7,665 nt of DNA from an uncultured Eubacteriaceae bacterium (GTDB lineage Bacteria > Bacillota > Clostridia > Oscillospirales > Acutalibacteraceae). The translations under genes and the position numbers were made by a program. Shown here piece by piece: positions 5,820 through 7,665 of the stretch (the stretch's first letter is position 1; each line of letters begins with the position of its first letter). The notes below the pieces were generated by a model. The model made no database searches. It was not told the DNA's origin and was given only the letters and a program-made list of their open reading frames with translations. The stretch is taken from the NCBI GenBank assembly GCA_937905915.1, contig CALCVR010000107.1, positions 1 through 7,665 of the forward strand, written 5' to 3'.

Positions 5820-5984
5820 CCCCTTTTTCCTATTTTTTTGAGGGCAATCCTCTTATCCATTCCGCTCTTTTCTTTTATTTTCAAATCTCTATAGCACGGC
5901 TCTATTACCCATAGAACATCCACATCCCATCAGAGAATTTTGGGGCAACACACTTTGTTACGTCGTCGTTCCCTTGATCTCATA

Positions 5985-6020
5985 AAAAGTCCGGAGACTC
6001 AATATAGCCTCCGGACTTTT
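5985..6020 (-). terminator. Rho-independent terminator of the RND-tetR operon
   Basis: A perfect 12-bp stem, AAAAGTCCGGAG (5985-5996) / CTCCGGACTTTT (6009-6020), with a 12-nt loop. It sits 18 nt after the TGA of the TetR gene and on the minus strand ends in a run of five T. The A/T symmetry would also permit plus-strand termination. Confidence 0.9.
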
Positions 6021-6038
6021 CTTTCCTAACAAACTTTT

Positions 6039-6647
6039 TCATGTACAGTTTAGTGCATGCACAAATTGGCGTCGGCACAAACTCAAAAAATCATCCTGGT
6101 TTAACCCCTCTTGATGAAACACGCTACTTTCACCGCTTCCATAGTCCACCAATGCTGTCATTAGCCCCATGCAGGCATAGATCAGATGAATCCGCCGATA
6201 GTGTTCTGGAATCAAGCCCTCCTTGACACCTTGTTTTGCCAAAATGTCAAATCGTCCCACCACCAGCTGATTGGTACGGCTGATACATTTCTGCCAATCC
6301 TCAGGCACATCGGCGGGGCACACTTGAGAGGCTTTTCCCAATACCACCGATCGTGCTAATGTGATGCATTGCTCCGATAGCCTTTGTAAGCACTTCATCA
6401 GCTTCTCAAATCCCGCCTCAAATCCACCATCTAGATCCAGTTCCTTTAGCTGTTGAGCCAATCCATCCAAATAGTAAAACAGGGCTTGAAGAAGAATTTC
6501 CTCTTTGCTTTTAAAGTACTCATAGACCGTCCCTTTGCCCACCTGAGCCTCCTGAGCGATGCTGGCTACCGTAATGGCAGCGGTATTTTGTTCCCGATCC
6601 ATCATCCGGAGAGCCGCCTCTAGGATGGCTTTGCGTTTGGGTCCCAT
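6039..6647 (-). CDS. TetR/AcrR-family transcriptional regulator
   Basis: A 202-residue protein, typical for TetR repressors. The N-terminal DNA-binding domain is clear: KRKAILEAALRMM forms helix 1, ITVASIAQEAQVGKGTVYEY (residues 25-44) is the helix-turn-helix, and FKSKEEIL follows. The C-terminal ligand and dimer domain is variable, as usual; its Cys residues and inducer cannot be judged from sequence alone. The ATG at 6647 lies 4 nt after the TAA of the upstream transporter gene, and its ribosome site (AGGAG and GGAAGGG) lies in the last codons of that gene, so the two are co-transcribed and likely coupled. By analogy with AcrR-type systems it probably represses its own pump operon, whose promoter is outside the window. 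Stop codon is TGA, followed by the 12-bp terminator. Confidence 0.92.
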   Translation of the reverse strand: MGPKRKAILEAALRMMDREQNTAAITVASIAQEAQVGKGTVYEYFKSKEEILLQALFYYLDGLAQQLKELDLDGGFEAGFEKLMKCLQRLSEQCITLARSVVLGKASQVCPADVPEDWQKCISRTNQLVVGRFDILAKQGVKEGLIPEHYRRIHLIYACMGLMTALVDYGSGESSVFHQEGLNQDDFLSLCRRQFVHALNCT

Positions 6648-6651
6648 GTGT

Positions 6652-7665
6652 TTACCCTTCCTTCTCCTCTTTTTTCATTCTCTTGCGGACAAACAAATCA
6701 TAGAGCACCGGTACAAAGTAAAGGGTTAACAAGGTAGCATATACCAAGCCTCCCACTACCGTCACAGCCATGGGTTTCATCATACTGGCATTGGCACTGC
6801 TGTCCAAACACGTGGTCAGTAAGGCAATGATCGTGGTCAAGGCCGTCATAAGAATGGGGCGGATACGATGACGTCCCGTTATCACCAACGCCTCCCGTTT
6901 CTCCATACCGTCGGCACGCAGACGATTTACATAATCCACAAACACGATTCCATTGTTAACCACAATGCCGGCCAGCATAATAATACCCACAAACGCTACC
7001 ACACTGATGGGCATTCCTGCAATGAGCAGGGCTGCGATACCGCCGGTAAAGCCCAGAGGAATGGTGAACATGACGATGAAGGGGGACAACAGAGACTGGA
7101 ATTGGGCCACCATAATGAGATAGATAAACACAACCGCTAAAATCATCATAAGGAATAGATCCTTGAAGGTGGACTGCATCATCTCATTTTGTCCTGCTAA
7201 ATCCACTCTTACCCCTTGGGGGAAGGAATGCTCGTTGAGCTTCTCCTCCACTTGCTGGTTTACCTTGCCCACATTGTACCCTTCTGCCAGGGAAGCTGTC
7301 ACGCCTACGGTACGTTCCTGATTATCATGGCGGATGGAGGAGGGACCTTCGGCATCTACAATCTCCGCTACGTCGGCTACGGTGATGCTCTCTCCGGCAG
7401 GCGTCTCTATAGAAATATCCCCCAGCTGGTCGGCTGTCAGCTTGGTATAGCGATCGTCCTCCACATAGACGCCGTAGTCGATGCCATTGTCAGCGACGGT
7501 GGTAGCAGAACGGGTTGAGGATACATATTCACTGACGGCGCTGTATACCTGGGCTACCGTCAATCCATGGGACATGCTCTTCTCCTTATCCACCACAATT
7601 CGTTTTTCCGGGGATGTCTTGCCCAATCCGTCGTCGATTTCCACTACGCCCTCTACTTCGCCAAG
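6652..7665 (-). CDS. RND (AcrB/SwrC-like) efflux transporter, C-terminal third, 5'-partial
   Basis: The frame is open to the right edge and reads 337 residues here; the family has about 1,000 or more, so roughly the last third is present. The GTG at 7644 is internal, not a start. The first ~150 residues are the second periplasmic-type porter/docking segment (ITVADVAEIVDAEGPSSIRH, QERTVGVTASLAEGYNVGKV). Five hydrophobic helices follow, matching TM8-TM12: LFLMMILAVVFIYLIMVAQF, then PFIVMFTIPLGFTGG, then the ISVVAFVGIIMLAGIVVNN helix with the characteristic GIVVNNGIVFVDYVN, then RPILMTALTTIIALL, then VVGGLVYATLLTLYFVPVLY. The C-terminus is short and basic/acidic (RKRMKKEEKEG). These pumps use proton motive force to expel drugs, lipids or surfactin-like peptides; in Firmicutes the single-membrane form resembles SwrC/YerP. 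The substrate is not predictable. First visible gene of an operon with the TetR regulator. Confidence 0.93.
   Translation of the reverse strand, partial: LGEVEGVVEIDDGLGKTSPEKRIVVDKEKSMSHGLTVAQVYSAVSEYVSSTRSATTVADNGIDYGVYVEDDRYTKLTADQLGDISIETPAGESITVADVAEIVDAEGPSSIRHDNQERTVGVTASLAEGYNVGKVNQQVEEKLNEHSFPQGVRVDLAGQNEMMQSTFKDLFLMMILAVVFIYLIMVAQFQSLLSPFIVMFTIPLGFTGGIAALLIAGMPISVVAFVGIIMLAGIVVNNGIVFVDYVNRLRADGMEKREALVITGRHRIRPILMTALTTIIALLTTCLDSSANASMMKPMAVTVVGGLVYATLLTLYFVPVLYDLFVRKRMKKEEKEG

Noticed and set aside
5318..5914. Two plus-strand frames (5318-5602 and 5615-5914)
   Set aside because: They run through terminator hairpins and both tRNA genes, so they cannot be real proteins.
6868..7518. 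Plus-strand frames of 90 and 100 codons opposite the RND gene
   Set aside because: Antisense to strongly conserved transporter helices and porter domain, with no start signals.

Overview
The window suggests a Gram-positive, Clostridia-like Firmicute, perhaps a gut or plant-polysaccharide-degrading member. The grounds are strong AGGAGG-type ribosome sites, compact U-tailed terminators, CCA-encoding tRNA genes, a multidomain secreted-type GH78 enzyme and a barnase/barstar-type pair. This is inference from gene content; no taxonomic marker beyond two tRNAs is present.

Layout. (1) Bases 2-3860, plus strand: a large alpha-L-rhamnosidase-like (GH78) gene, cut off by the left edge and broken by a frameshift near 1850-1857. 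The break parts the putative catalytic acid from the putative catalytic base. The C-terminal half carries helical linker repeats, a discoidin/F5-8C-type sugar-binding domain and two Ig-like repeats. A 13-bp hairpin at 3878-3907 ends it and probably also ends the convergent genes that follow. (2) Bases 5152-3979, minus strand: a three-gene toxin-immunity operon. It holds a barnase-type RNase gene with a CxxC...HPHCRC N-terminal module, then two tandem barstar-family inhibitors about 87% identical to each other. The RNase gene has an in-frame TGA exactly where barnase has catalytic Arg83, and other key positions have changed, so the immunity genes seem to have outlived their toxin. (3) Bases 5372-5819, minus strand: a tRNA-Gln(CTG)/tRNA-Pro(CGG) unit driven by a perfect TTGACA-17-TATAAT promoter and followed by four consecutive U-tailed hairpins. 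(4) Bases 7665-5985, minus strand: the C-terminal third of an RND efflux transporter, then a TetR-family regulator only 4 nt downstream, then a 12-bp terminator.

How the parts relate. The RND pump and TetR regulator form one operon, probably drug or envelope-stress efflux with feedback control. The RNase/barstar operon is a self-contained immunity locus whose toxin looks inactivated. The rhamnosidase would act outside the cell on rhamnose-containing glycans if its frame were intact. The most notable biology is the decayed RNase next to two intact barstars that differ at positions aligning with known barnase-contact residues.
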